DNA of 64,000 nt. Origin: Terfezia claveryi (taxonomy: Eukaryota > Ascomycota > Pezizomycetes > Pezizales > Pezizaceae). The stretch's first letter is position 1, and each line of letters opens with the position of its first letter. Shown one piece after another: positions 10,268-27,222 of the stretch. Under the pieces are notes generated by a model that had not been told where the DNA came from, did no database searches, and worked only from the letters and a program-made list of their open reading frames with translations. Position numbers and translations under genes: made by a program. The stretch lies in contig WHUX01000024.1 in the NCBI GenBank assembly GCA_015179025.1, positions 62,001 through 126,000 of the forward strand, in the 5' to 3' direction.

Positions 10268-11467
10268 TTTTAATAAAGTAAGATTATTTACTAAAAGCCA
10301 ATTATTATAAAAAGCTAAGATTAAAAATTATACATTTAATTATATAAATTTTTTTATTTAACTACTACTATTGTATCTTAATATAAATATAAATACTAAG
10401 TACTGGTACTTTATAAACTTATTAGTTTATTATATTTCTAGATAAAAAAGTTATGTTAAGAAAAAAAAGATAATTTTTTACTCTTTTTAATGTAGATTAG
10501 TATATATAATAGCTTCATATAAGTTATTCAACTACCTAGTATATATATTGTATAGAGCATATTTCAGTGTATTAGAAAACAATTTACCTGGTCTGTACAA
10601 GATATCTAGCTAGCATAGTATCTTGGAATATGTATTATGGCAGAGGTAGTTGACATGGATTATTTCACAATCACGGATCAAAAACTGTAGTAGGCTTGCA
10701 ATAGTACTTGGAGGTGGCGTGACTAAAGTTGCATTGTCCGCCAGGCCAGAGTGCGAAACCTCTCTATTAGAGCAGTTTTTTAGATTAGTGACAACTTCGA
10801 GCCAGCAACTAATCTTATAAGCTTGGACAATAAAATCGTAGTTACGGTAGCTGCTTAACAATTCATAATCACTTTAGCTAATAATTTTCTGCAGGCACTC
10901 GGCTTTCTGTCTCATGTATTTACGAAATGTTGCGCTCCTGATGCTCCATGATGAGTTGACATGCTTACTCTTTTTTCATACCAGAGTGACAGCATGCAGT
11001 AACTACTCAGCTCTAGCCGAATTGGACCACTGGATAATCGCCTAATTGATGTGGAGGATAACTCCATCAACCCGGAGGACATTTAATATAGCTCTAGTTA
11101 GGTATATTTGTATTAATTCAAGTACGTTATATACTAAATGTAGTAATTATATAAATTGCCCGCCAGGGGCAGTGGGTATGCCGCCCGAGAGCGGCCCAGA
11201 ACATATATTCTTGGGTATACGAGAACGGGTTCTTCGCCAGAAAAATTGACCTTTTTTTTTTTTCTTTGCGCCGGCGCATCACCTGACTATTTCGTTCCCA
11301 AGCTAAATACATTGTCCCCCCTAAGCAAATTCCCTAATCCAACCCAAGAAAAAGCTAGAAAAGATAAAAAACCATTGATGAAAGTTTTAAGTGTTGAAAT
11401 GGATGTAGCGGCTGTTGACAAAGGAGCGCTAAAGAGAGGCGAGACATAACGGTAACTATTATCACAA
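10268..11467. other. AT-rich gene-free region between repeat island and first gene
   Basis: About 1.2 kb. Short ORFs (10610-10861, 11046-11249, 11156-11449) show no family signal. The part after 11260 is likely the 3' untranslated and terminator region of the eIF3c gene, which ends at 11468 on the minus strand. Confidence 0.6.
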
Positions 11468-14222
11468 TTAAGCCCTAACGGCCCCTCGGGAGCTGCTAAT
11501 TCCTCGCCCTCTCCCACCCCTTCCACCTCTTCGGTTGTCACTGTCACCCCTTCCCGCCTCGCCCCGTCCCCTTCCACCCCTTCCGCCTCGTCCGCCACCG
11601 GCACCGCCATCAAACCCAGAACCGGCAGTCTTCTGCTCCAATACTCGCTCATTCAACTCAATCAGCGAGCTTGCCTTCTCACTAAGTGTCAAAGCAAGAG
11701 ATTGTAGTCGTGACAACTCCACGCCCTTTCGGAAGATAATGGCGTTGTTAACTTGGTCCAAAGCAGCCGCAATCTCCTCGTGAGCAATCATTTTGCTCAC
11801 TACCGCTGAAACCTTCCTCTCTGTTAGGTCGAACATCTCAGCTAGCCTATCAATAGCCACGGTGTCGTAAAATGGTGCATATGTGAACAAGTATGTTCTC
11901 AACCCCTCCTCCTGGATCTTCACGGCAAGCATCTCCTTTATCCTCTCCGGCTCCGGAAGAAGATCCCAGATCTTTATGGCATGAATCAACTCACTTGACC
12001 GCTTCCATTCTCCCGTAGCTAAAGCCTTCGAAGCCTGCATAACGTGATCACGAGTGTTTTCTGGGGGCCCAGTGAAGATCTGTCGCTCATGGTACTCTAA
12101 CATTCGACGAAAAGTCTTGCTTATAGCGCGCTTCTTGATATCTGGCGAAGAGCCAGCAGCGGCCAAAGCAGGAATCTCAAGAAGCATAGAGCATGTAAGA
12201 TATGTGCATTCTAGGAGTTCTAGGTTGATGTGCATGTGGAATGGTAGTTGCCTCTGTCGTTCAAGACGCTCTTGCTCTGGAGTGACTTGGGCATATCGCT
12301 GAATTTGTACACCTTGAGCTAAGAGCTCCTTCAATCGGTTGGTACCGCAAATCTCTTGGAGGGCAGTTTGAGCCTCATATATCAAACCAGCGCGGAAAGC
12401 GCAAAGACCGACTTGTACGAGAGTCCTGTTGTATAATATTTGAGTGCTGACATCAGCGCCGTGAATGTTCTCTTGGAGATGCGACATGAGAAGCATGTCA
12501 CGAGCCTTATAGAACTGGTTATGGAGGGCATGGTGGTAAATCTGACATAAAATCGCGCGGGTCCGGAGTATTGTCTGGTCATATTTGTAGAGGTAAGTAC
12601 AGAGAGTGCTGATAAGCTTTGTAGCGTTGCGAGTAACTAAGCGAGGGGTGATGGCGGATTCGACAGAATTTGGGAGAGAGTTCCAAGTGTTTTCCTCCAC
12701 AGTCTCAACAACTTGCGCGGGCTAAAGACTAATTAGCATCACAAAGGCTGGGTGCATAGAAAGAGAGTACTCACTTTGAAGTAAACATGCTCCAGCCTTC
12801 GGTTTACCATCCGGTTCAAAGACTCAATTACCCTGACGTCCTGCTGTTGTTGTATCCTTTCATAGTACGCCTGACTGCGCACAATCCCGGTATATAAGGC
12901 ACTTTCATCCCCAAGCCTCTCTATGTATTCTGTTGTGTGGGGGTCGATGTTTTGAAGCGACCGAGTAAGTTCGTCATCAAGCCTTTCAATGAACGATACG
13001 ACACTTCCAGGCACTTTGAATACTTCATCTGGGCCTGGTTCAGGGGCCTTCTCATCGTCATCCCACTCTTCTGCCAGTTCGTGAACAATGTAATTGGGGT
13101 TGCGCTCAAGAGTATCAAGTAGGGTGTTGAACTCGGACGAAGCGCTACATCGATGTTAGTTTCCGTCTTGAAAACTAGCCATTAGAGCTATTGACTCACT
13201 TTTTCCACTGCTCAGTTGACATGTAATTGGAGGCACCAGTCGTGAGATCGAATCGTGTAGATACCAACGCTAAAAGAACCTTGATCTTCTGGTACGGGGT
13301 TTTGGCAATCTCGAGAAGCTTCTCCATGGTCCGTATTTGTTCCATTCTGTCGGTATTTTTCTTTCCTCTAGCCTCAATGATGATCTTCAGATGCTTGAAG
13401 ATACTCTCAGGTGTGTATTGCACAACCTTTCCTCCTCGCCCAACGGTTGCGAAACCCTCATCATCATCATCGAGGCCACCAGGAGCAACGATTTCCCGTG
13501 CGGCAGCCCTGTCCTTCTTGACTTTGACCACAGGTTTTTCTTCATTCTCTTCCTCAACCATATAGCCCTCCTTGTCCCCGCGATATTGTTCAATCTCCTT
13601 CTCGTATATTCTGTTATTCTTCTTAATACGCTGTTTGATGGTATTCAGTGCACGAGCGTTTGCAGCGTTCATTTTCTTCGCCGAGGCCTTGTCTTTCGCA
13701 ATACTCTCTGCCATGAAATCCTCAAGATCTGCCACAGCCTTGATGTACAGCTTCGGAATAGGGCCGCTCTGCTTCGCCTTCTCCACAAACCGGTTGAGCT
13801 TGTCGAATTCTTTTCATTGCATTAGCTTCTGATTCCCTTTATATTCCTCCACTGCCGAGGAGTCGAGGGCTGAACAAACCTGCAGTGATAACAACCCAGT
13901 CGTTGATCTTTTCCGCATTTTCGATGAGTTTGATCGAGCTTTCAATTTCCCCCAACCTCTTATCCTTTGCACTCTTGACAATTCGTTTCCCCTCGTCTTC
14001 ACTTTCATCACTATCATCATATTTCCCTCCAGCTATGAATCGATTTCCCCCCTCTGCCTCCTCTTCCGACTCCGACAACTCATCATCAGACGAGGAGCTG
14101 CTGCTGGATTCTTCCGAGCTCGATTCTTCCGACTTTTTTTCCTCCTCCTCAGAGTAGAGCTCCTCCTCATCAGAGGAACTACTCTCACTGTCACTCGCTC
14201 CGCCGTGGAAAAATCGAGACAT
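11468..14222 (-). CDS. NIP1: Eukaryotic translation initiation factor 3 subunit C (eIF3c)
   Basis: A core subunit of eIF3, which binds the 40S ribosome and helps assemble the 43S pre-initiation complex in the cytosol. Exons on the minus strand: 14222-13880, 13809-13200, 13144-12775 and 12721-11468. All phases close, giving 858 residues, normal for the family. Residues 1-75 are acidic and serine-rich, as in yeast Nip1, whose N-terminus binds eIF1 and eIF5. The middle is helical. A PCI domain spans roughly 630-800 ([19 protein letters not shown] motif). The last 40 or so residues are Gly/Arg-rich (GGRGGRGRG). The three introns are 54-70 nt with GTTTGT or GTGAGT donors. The start is chosen because MSRFF begins the conserved acidic N-terminus. 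YAK1 lies upstream on the same strand with 550 bp between them. Identification is firm. Confidence 0.96.
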
Positions 14223-14772
14223 ATTGGAAGTCGGTCTCGAGAATGTGAATTCGCCGTGCTGTTATGTATAAGGGCTATTGATGGCGGGGTTCCAGGGGGT
14301 GCTCAGTAGTGGGGCTTGACTACCTGAAGCAAAAATTGATTAATTCAATATCGAATTACTAACGATCAAAAATTCTTGCCAAGCTTAGGGTTGGCCCTTC
14401 CACGTGACCTTAATAATCCCTCGGAATATTTCGATAACCCCATAATGGGTGACTGACTCCAATAAAATAAACATCATGTAGATACACGAAATAAGACAAG
14501 AAACCCCCTTGAGACAAGAAGAAAAGAAAAAGATTATTACGAGAAAAACATGAACGTGATGCATCCGACCTTTCCTCTTCTTCAGCAGCCAGTGCACGGG
14601 CAAATCACCCCAACGCAGCTGGCAGTCGTTATCTAATACTTAGTAGTTCCCTTGTAGCTTGCCTCACTTGGTGCGTTGGAGAATATGACAATAACTTCCA
14701 GCAAAAACCGAGGGCCAATAACTAAGGCCACTTGAATACCCCCGTCGTGACAAACCGGCCAACATAACAACC

Positions 14773-18144
<3,372 letters not shown>

Positions 18145-19566
18145 TGTCCGCCCCGCTAGGCAATTCGAACACCAAAGGCCGCTCTGCTCAGGGTGCTTAT
18201 TGTAGGGCCGTGTATCGTGGAAAGGGCAGCTGATCTAGGGCGCTTTGCAGTACTTGACTTTCGGCCACCAGCGATGATAGGTCCGGGAATGACAAGAATT
18301 GTAGGTTGCTAAGCTCTCCACAGGCCAGAGGGCAGATGATGGTTAGGTAGTATCTAGATGGCTAGCATGGCGGGGTTCAGTGAGTTGTCAAAAGCGGTTG
18401 CACTGGACCTATTTTCGACCTCTGCTTTGAGGAGGGGTCTCAACCCACTGAAAGAGGGGAACGCACGCAGAAGGTTGAGTCTGGCGATGGTTCAGGCTTT
18501 CGGGATATTTCTACTCGTGATCGACAGACGGATTCTGGAAGCGAGTGGGGCGATAATAATAGGATGGGGAAACAACGACAGAGTGATTTTGCTTCGGGGA
18601 TAGCCTGGAACCTGAGCTGATTGATAAAAACTTCAGGGCAGCCAGCAACGCAGCATACAAACATCCCGACCGCCCGCGAATCGGCAGCAGCGCTGTTGAA
18701 ACTCTACGACCTAACTTAAGCTACAAAGTAGCAAGTCGCTTTCGAGGCAATAATGTAGTCTGGTTGGCACAAGCCTCTCGTAGAGAGCAATAATGCGCTG
18801 GTAGGTGAGTTCTGACGTAACTATAGTCTAAGCATCCCCAGCTGGGCAAACATATCGCCCTTGCTATACTCTATACTATAACAAATACTACTGTACTGGA
18901 CAAAAAAAGAGAGGTTTTGCTTCACCGGTATAGCATGGTCTGACTGTAACATTTTGAACCTTATGCGTCTATGGTATTGATAATATTAGAGTCCTTCTTA
19001 TGCTTGACCAATAGTATCAACCAGGTTCTTTAGAATCTCACCAACATGGCCAAATGTGTCACTTAGTATTGACTATGAAATTCTGATGTAGAAATTAAAG
19101 GGCCAATTCTTGCAATCGCATCTCCTCTGCTGCCTTACTTGCTCCTACCGCTCCAAGCAAACCTCATACTTCTCTCCCCTAGGAAACGCCGGCTTAACCA
19201 CTCGCATTAGTATTGATAGCAATCTCCCAATATTATACTATACAACTTACTTGTCCGCAACTGCAGATGTTTCCATGTCTCCCGATATTTCCGTTCTTTT
19301 CCTTCTTGATATGTTTTTTGTTGTAGGTGCCTATTATCGGCTAGGTTGAATTTAGGCTAGATCACTTACTTAGTACGATTTGTTAAGTCTGGTTGGCACC
19401 GTAATTGTTTCACTCGATCGTGACTCCTCGAGCTACGTGAATTTAGTGTCCCCTAGCGGGGAGGTGGTATATAAAACTTATCGCTATCTTTAATTCTGAG
19501 CCTAGACGTTTATCGAATTCATTGTTTTCCTTGATCGTGGCTGTCCTCAACTCTACAATCAATATC
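18145..19566. other. Divergent intergenic region YAK1/RAD26 with MITE-end fragments
   Basis: About 1.4 kb holds both promoters. TAGTCTGGTTGGCAC near 18755 and AAGTCTGGTTGGCACC near 19386 match the terminal repeat of the MITE at 25072-25198, in the same orientation as each other. They look like remnants. I see no gene here; the ORF at 18358-18603 has no family signal. Confidence 0.55.
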
Positions 19567-22500
19567 ATGCCTGTCGAGATGCCCCTGGTGTTCAAGCAGA
19601 AGCCACTCCAACATTCCTCTGTCAACGACCGAAGCCACATCAAGCGGGAAGAGGACGAGCAAGCTGAAAATTCAGATAGAGTACACCTAATAGATTTTTC
19701 TGGACATCGTACCCAGGTTGCCTCGGAGCTTGAAAAGGCCATCGGAGTTCATGCCGTGGACCAGGCAACGCTGGAACGAGACGTCGCACTTGAGGTATTG
19801 AAGCTTAAATACCCAACGTAAACTCGGTGATGACGCCCATGGGCTAATAGTCATATTGTAAAGGCTTCCCGGGCTATAAATGAGAAAGAGGATGAATTTG
19901 ATAGCAAGCGTCTCCAGAGGACGCAGAGCGAGAAGGAGTATGTCCTCATGTCTCTGGCAGATGTTCAATGCTAAGATTATATGTTCTCCAGCAAGCTACT
20001 ATATCAACTAGGAAGACTGCACGACAAACTAGAGAAGAGAAGCACAAAGCCGGAGGAGAGTCGGCGTGTAAATGAACAAATAGAAATCCTGAGTGAGAAA
20101 ATATTGGGGTTTGAGCGGGATATTCGAGATATCAACGAGCGGATCAGGGAGAGAAGCGAGGCTGGGCCTGATGTGGGATCGTCTCTGAATGCAGTGGCCA
20201 GTGGGAGGATGCCAAATGAAACTCAGCGGGAGTTCCTCATTCGTATGGTCTCTAAGGCACCTTATTAGCAACTATGCTAACTATAGTCTAGGGACTGGCA
20301 AGATCACCCCGTTCGCAAAGTTGGCCGCAGAAGACGAAGATGGACTGGTGGAAGACAAGGAAGCTGAAGAATTAGGGAGTGTGGGCATGCCCATGTCGCA
20401 TCAAAATCTTCGGATGCCAGGATTTGCACCTGCGCATGAGGCTGTGGACGAAGAGTTAGAAGCCCCACCCCCAAAGAAGCGGAGGCGGTTGAAAAAAGCT
20501 CCCCAGGCAAAAATTAATAGGCACGTACCAGACAAAGATGGTGATTCTGAGTATGGCGTGTCTGGTGGAGAGGATGACGAGTCTGAGGCGTTTCAAGAAG
20601 AGGAGAGCGGCTCGGAAGCACCTGCAGGTCACCGGAGAGCCAAGTCAAACAAGCGCAAGGCCAAAGCTACACAGAAGAAAGAAGACTTCAGTTCCGTAGA
20701 CGATGGAAACGAGAGACAATATCAAGGGCGTCTAAAGCGGTGGATACAGGGAAGGAAAGAAGCAAGGGAGAAAGAAAATGTCAAAAATGAAGAAGTTGTG
20801 CTGGAAGGGATTGAGTGGCACTTACCACATCCTACGATTCCTGACTATGTTCTGGGAAATGGTTATTGCATGCCGGGTGATATATACCCAAGTTTATTTG
20901 ACTATCAGAAAACATGCGTTCAATGGTTATGGGAACTCCATCAGCAGGACGTCGGTGGTATCATAGGAGACGAAATGGGCCTTGGAAAAACAATTCAGAT
21001 TATATCCTTTCTCGCTGGACTACACTATAGTAGGAAATTGACGAAACCAGTGCTGATTGTTGCTCCTGCCACTGTTTTGAAACAGTGGGTAAATGAGTTC
21101 CACAAATGGTGGCCACCTTTACGGGTCCCCATATTGCACTCAAGTGGAAGCGGGATGCTCAATGTCAACGACGAGGAGGATATAGAGAATAAGCTTGAGC
21201 ATGGGAAAGAACTAGCAGTCAATAATAGGCATGGCCCTGCAGCAGAGAGATTGGTCAATCGAGTGTCTGAGAAGGGTTTGTAGATGAATTATTTTCTGTT
21301 TGGATTAGCAGCTCAGATCACTTCCTAGGTCACGTTCTCGTCACGACATATGCCGGGCTGCAGACATACGGATCTCTGTTACTTGAAATGGAATGGTCGT
21401 ATGCCATCCTCGATGAAGGCCACAAGATTCGCAACCCAGACGCAGGAATATCTCTAGCTTGCAAGCAGCTCAAGGTGAGCCTCATATATTGTATTTTTGA
21501 CATGCACAGCTCACCATCGCTAGACCCCTCATCGAATCATTCTATCTGGGACGCCCATGCAGAATAACCTCACTGAATTATGGAGTTTATTCGACTTCAT
21601 ATACCCTGGACGATTAGGTGTAGGTCTTTCGTTTGGAGTTGTTACCATGAACCTGTGTCTAACTGCTTTAGGTTCTTCCTGTATTCCAAAGCTCCTTTGC
21701 GGTTCCTATTCGTCTCGGCGGGTACGCCAATGCCACCAATGTTCAAATTCGAACTAGCTATCAGTGCGCATGCGTCTTGCGTGATCTTGTTGGCCCATAC
21801 CTTCTAAGGAGGTTAAAGTTAGATGTTGCCGCAGATCTCCCGAAAAAAGTCGAACAAGTACTGTTTTGCAAATTGACTAAGGCGCAACGGAACCTATATG
21901 AGGAATTTCTGAAGAGTAGTGAATTGAAGAGTATTATGGACGGAAAACGGCAGGTCTTATATGGGGTTGACATATTGCGGAAAATATGCAACCACCCGGA
22001 TTTAGTGGATAAGGATAAGCTTGTGCATGTGCGTATGCCCCAGAACTGAGCGAGTGTACTCCCACTAAAATTTAAAACAGAAAGAAGGATATCATTATGG
22101 CAAAGGTACCAAATCCGGGAAAATGCAAGTCGTCAAGGCTCTTCTTGAGATTTGGAAGAGTGAGGGTCACCGCACCTTACTCTTCTCCCAGACTCGGCAG
22201 ATGCTCGACATCTTAGAGTCGTATCTAACGCAGATTGGTGGGTACAAATATCTTCGCATGGACGGCGCGACGATTATCAGTCATCGACAGCAGTTGGTAG
22301 ACGATTTCAATAACACACCCGAGATTGACCTTTTCCTGCTTACCACGAAAGTTGGTGGATTAGGGGTCAATCTCACTGGTGCTGACAGGGTTATAATCTT
22401 TGACCCTGACTGGAATCCTTCTACAGATGTACAAGCCCGTGAGAGGGCGTGGCGGCTTGGGCAGACAAAGGATGTCACTATATACAGGTTAATGACCGCG

Positions 22501-23538
22501 GGAACCATTGAGGAGAAAATTTATCACAGACAAATATTTAAACAGTTGCTTACGAACAAGATTCTGAAGGACCCCAAGCAACGACGGTTCTTCAAGATGA
22601 ATGATCTACACGATCTATTTACCCTCGGATCGGACTCTACAAGTGAGACAGAAACAGGATATATGTTTCAGGGTGCGGAAAAATCATATAACTACAACAC
22701 GAGGAACGAAAATGATGATGACCCAGATAAGGTGATGCAACTCGGAGGCGTGGCGGGTCTTGCGCCCTTTCAGACTCAGGAAGACGAGCAAAGTGAACCA
22801 GAAGAGGCTGGCAGAAGAGATGAGGCCAAGAAATCCGATGATATTCGGGTTCTTGAGGGTATTTTAGGAAAATCCGGTGTACGAAGCGCTCTCGAGCATG
22901 ACCAGATCATAAACGCGGCCGAGCCGGAGGACATATCTGTCCAAAGGGAGGCAAAGAAGGTAGTCGACGCAGCGGCTGCTGCGCTCCGGGCTAGTAGGAA
23001 CATGGCTATGAAAGCGAAGATTGGGACGCCGACCTGGACAGGGAAGAAGGGAAGTGCGGGGAGGGTCAACGACTGCCCGAGTTATAGTAACAGCGCCTGT
23101 AGTATGGGTGCGGGCTCGGGTACACCGTACAAACGGCTTAAGGGTGACGATCGCTGGCTCTACCCAGTTCATGGATCTAGCCTTGGCTCCGACTCGCCAT
23201 GGACCCGGCGTGGAGACAGCTTGGCTGTCGGGCTAAGCCGCTCACATAGCACAAACAATGCGACCAGCAAGCGTACAGCTACTTCGACTCTGGCTGGAGA
23301 GCACGGCTCTGGCTGGGGAGCATTTGTGGATAGGCTGCGGGAGTACCTCGTCTTTCACGGAGGAAAAGCTACACATAAGGAGATTGTCGCAGCATTTGAG
23401 GACCAGATGAGGGATAAAGACATCAGGACTGAGGAGTTAAAGGGGATGTTGAGGGAGGTGGCGGTGTATGGTGAGAAAACGAGGACCTGGAAAATTAAAA
23501 TTGGGTCTGGGGCAAGTACACCTATCAATAGGAGGTAG
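19567..23538 (+). CDS. RAD26: SNF2-family DNA repair ATPase Rad26 (CSB/ERCC6 homologue)
   Basis: Acts in the nucleus in transcription-coupled nucleotide excision repair, binding RNA polymerase II stalled at lesions. Exons: 19567-19794, 19864-19937, 19992-20242, 20292-21275, 21329-21474, 21524-21619, 21672-22028 and 22081-23538, giving 1197 residues with every phase closed. The N-terminal third has a coiled-coil-like stretch ([19 protein letters not shown]) and acidic and basic patches ([10 protein letters not shown], a likely nuclear signal). ATPase motifs: [10 protein letters not shown] (Walker A) near residue 411, DEGH (Walker B) near 541, [18 protein letters not shown], and [11 protein letters not shown] near 830. 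The [10 protein letters not shown] and [12 protein letters not shown] segments are typical of the Rad26/CSB subfamily. The start is the ATG at 19567. The C-terminal 250 residues contain a conserved-looking small helical domain after residue 1130 ([12 protein letters not shown]). Confidence 0.95.
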
Positions 23539-26259
23539 TTTCAAATAGAGCAATGTACATGAAATTGACGATTGGAAACTGGACGCCTATAGGCAGATTT
23601 GGGCCAAAGTGTCAGACCACCTGGCCGTAGCAACCAATATGACCTTATAACATGGCAGATCGACCAAGATAGCGGGAAGTGGCGTTAGACCATAACATTA
23701 GAGAGGGCTCGAATTATTGAATTAAATGCGCAAGAGTTTTCTCAGCGTGATATACTCCGTAGCCCTCCAAACTCAAATCTCTAAAACAACAATTCAGCCA
23801 CTACTAAAACAGTTGGAAGACAACACCACATACCTAGCGGGGGCCCGGAAATCCTGGATAAGCGAAGACTCTGCAGGCTATCTGATGCAAATCCCGATGC
23901 CTCCCTTGCAGAGCTCGGTAGAATCGGGGCTAAATATCTCGCCAGGCACAAAATTCGCCATAAGCAACATATATCACCTGCTAGGTATCAAAAAGGGTCT
24001 CCGCAACGGCTATCGTTACTAAGCAAATATTACCAAAAGTTAGGTAGCGAAGAGGTTTAGTGCTTTTATGTTATGTTAGGTTTCTGTATCCGTATGGCAG
24101 CACATAAAATATCACTATCATCGAACCTTCATTGCCCCTATGGCAGCAACCACAGCGACAGCAACAGTCCCATTTTGGTACGCAATACATATTAAGATAT
24201 CTGCGCGGTCTTTTTCAATTTTATCTTTAATACAAAGGCGGACAAGCTTGACTTTGTCTTCACGTGAAAGTCGAACTCTTGGCTACTTTCACTGTTCGAC
24301 TGCTTGATATCGATGGTTTCAAATTGTTAATTTGGGGTAGTTCGACAGTGCTAGCTGTAATGCACTCTGTAGGATAGGAAGATTTTGATCAAAAGAAGTT
24401 ATATCTCAAGATTTAATGTGTTGCGATAACTATACAGGGTTGGGGAGTGAGTGGAAGAGGGCGGTGGGGCACGTAGATCATAAGCCATGGCTGACGTGAA
24501 TCATATCAATTTGAGAGCCAAGATCTATTCAATGGGTACAGTAAAAACTATATTGACGAAGTCATATAAGATATGTTTTAGTGATGTCATAGAAGATCAG
24601 GTGGTGGATTATGAACTCGCTTTACTGGGCCGGGACGTGCTGGAACACTCTCTGAGCTAAATGGCTTTGGTTTAGCCGAGTTGTAGTTTTGGACCGGTGG
24701 AGGAAGTCTGCCTCCAGAAACCGCCTGGACATTTACAGCTATATTCAGGGACAGCACGTGTAGAGGCTTCCTTGATGGCATTATGGATAATCACAGTACA
24801 TTTCAATCTCCGACGTTCATATAACAATGAGCACGGGCATGTTTTGTGAGATCCTGAAACCCGCATATGTCGTTCACAGCGCATATGTATGTGATAGCGC
24901 TACCGATTATTGGCATGAGACTACGGTAGGCTATTTCTGCTTACTAATAAATGGTTGCTATGACAACCTCGGAAGCTGTCGGGTTACCATGGCAACTTAA
25001 CAAGAAAGGTGACAAAAAAGTTAAGGTGCTCCTCATTATGTAGTAACAGACTATTATGTAGTAGTTCTGTAGTCTGGTTGGCACAATATCCCCACCTTCT
25101 GGCCGGCACCGGACTCTCGGTCACGTAATTTGTTTATTTCGCATGTTGCCAAGCAACGCTACCTAAGTACGATGAGAGATTTATTGTGCCAGCCAGACTA
25201 GATTTATTGCCCCACTGTACCCCAAGTGTGGTCCGACCACAACTCTAGGTTATGTACTCTGCACTAACTTGGAACACCGTCCGCATAATTGTAAGAGGCA
25301 ACAATTTGAACCCCATGCTGTCATGGATAGCTGGACCCGAAGGTAATAAAATAAAACAATACGACAGGTGTTCATCACGATCCCACCCTCTTTGTGTGTG
25401 GTCGGTCTCCTGTTGCATCTGCAGAGCTACTTCTTCACCAACCAAACAAAGTATTGACCTGGAATTGAAATCTACAATACCTTGCATCCATCAAACCAGG
25501 TCTCCTCCATCTCTCGGTATCACAAGGAATGCATCCGTGCCAATAAAATGCACTTACCATTCGTCACTTTAAAGTGTGTACATATTAATAATCCCGATAA
25601 AAGTGAGCTGCTTACAGTAGGCGTGATGTGATAACTGCAACTGCGTGATCTATTTCCACATTCTGCAAGGCCTCGTAATCCATGGAAAACTTTTCTGGAA
25701 CCTATTTCCAGACAAATAAACGATAGATTTCCCTACATGTGTCACAGAGTTTTATTTATAACTGGCTGTGTAATCATGGCAAACACAATAATCACGCAAA
25801 CACACCGCAACACGAGAAGCGTCAGGCTTACTGTAGTACAAGACGAAGTGATTCAGTGGCTGTTGGAATTAAAAGAATGACAGATTGTATCTCTAAGGCC
25901 TCCGAATACAGAAATAACAAAATAATATATTCCCGTTAGTGTGCCAAATATTTAGACAGATTTATCTTGCTCATTGAGAGGAGGAACAAACAAACCACAA
26001 AGTTACAAAGAACACCGTGAGAAAAGCAGAGAACCCCCAGTACAGATAGAAATGAAAACCGAAAGAGAACACCTGTCCCACAGCCCAACAAGGGTGCCGA
26101 TGTTGTTTTTTCACGTGCCCATTGACTCATCCAATGACCGAACACAGTCCATTGACAGAGGATACTCCGCTGAATCACGTACATATACTTACAACAAGTC
26201 TGCACTGAAACCTTTTTTTTTTTTTTGGATCATGACATCGTAACGATTCACCAGGGCTC
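23539..26259. other. 2.7-kb intergenic region
   Basis: No supported gene. An ATG-started 98-residue ORF at 23726-24022 has no recognisable family and no intron clues. The only clear structure is the MITE at 25072-25198. A T-run near 26210-26226 lies just past the end of the minus-strand gene that stops at 26260. Confidence 0.5.
25072..25198. mobile_element. 127-bp MITE with TCTGGTTGGCAC termini
   Basis: The ends GTCTGGTTGGCACAATA and TTATTGTGCCAGCCAGAC are inverted repeats with one or two mismatches, bounded by TA on both sides (TAGTCTGG...CCAGACTA). Non-coding interior. The same terminal word appears alone near 18755 and 19386, so a small family exists in this region. Confidence 0.8.
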
Positions 26260-27222
26260 CTAAGCCATGGCGGTTGGAGGCTCAGGTGGGGTCACCTGAG
26301 GACTTGGTGCCTTATGCCAGTTCTGCCATGCATTGGCACCCTCAACTTCCGCAGCATCAACGTGATCGAAGTCGCTCAGGGAAGCGCCACTTGGGGACTT
26401 GTAAAAGCCTGCATCTGCAATTCCACCTGAGGTTTGCACGGCAGCCATCTCCTTATCCAAAGCGGCCATCATCATGCGGAGCTTTGCCTGTTGAGCAGCA
26501 AGGTGCATAGCCTTATCATGTTCAGTCCTTGCTGCACCCATGTTAGGAAGTGCGTTGTTAAGAGTGGAGCTGATAGAGTTGTAAAAATCGGTGGCGGGGC
26601 TAGGGGGCCCAGCAAGGGGGGAAATCTTGAAACGAGAGAGGAGGAAGTTGGCATAGGACTCGTTTTGTGGGGTACCTGGGCGGTCTCCTTTACGAGGGGT
26701 TCCGAGGAGTATCTCCTGGGCATGGGCAATGACTTGCTTGAGGTAAGAGTAACCGGCAGCCTTCAATTGGTCGTGAGCGGTGGCGATGAAGTGCTCAATA
26801 TCCTTTTCATGCTCGGTGAGGTATGGGTGAACATATTCCAAGTAGAGCTTAGTTGCACCCTATAGAAGAACCTAGTCAGGACACTGGATTGCAGAAACTG
26901 GAAAGGTATTCTACCTGAGTTTGAGGAAGAACAAGCCATAGCATGAACGCAGCTCGGAGGTTGTAGTAAAATGGCAACCACCGGAGTAACCATTCTGTCC
27001 AGGCCTCAATGAGGAATACACAGGCAATGACAACCCAATACATTAACCATGGTGTGACCTGTTGGGGATCATTTGTTTTGAGTGCCTTGTAAGAGGCAAA
27101 CACGGGGAACACGAAGGTAGCAGACGAGCTGTATACATGGCCATGATTACGGTCAATTTCCTCCAAATATAAAATTTTCTCTGAATTACTAACCTAGCTA
27201 GTCTCATTAACCAGTCAAACAT
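26260..27222 (-). CDS. REEP/TB2-DP1-HVA22 family ER membrane-shaping protein
   Basis: Relatives (Yop1, REEP5) insert wedge-like hairpins into the ER membrane and keep tubules curved. Exons: 27222-27194, 27128-26915 and 26859-26260, giving 280 residues. The domain occupies residues 8-110: FVFPVFASYKALK, then DPQQVTPWLMYWVV, EAWTEWLLRWLPFYYN, and LPQTQGATKLYLEYVHPYL at the end. The start MFDWLMRLA comes from a small 29-nt first exon, whose splice to SSATFVF restores the family N-terminus. After the domain come about 160 residues with helical and Pro/Ser-rich segments, longer than canonical Yop1 (about 180 residues). It is therefore probably the second, long-tailed fungal member rather than YOP1 itself. 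The exact paralogue is uncertain. Confidence 0.9.

Noticed and set aside
23726..24022. 98-residue ORF downstream of RAD26
   Set aside because: It starts with ATG but has no recognisable domain or neighbouring exon; too little to call.
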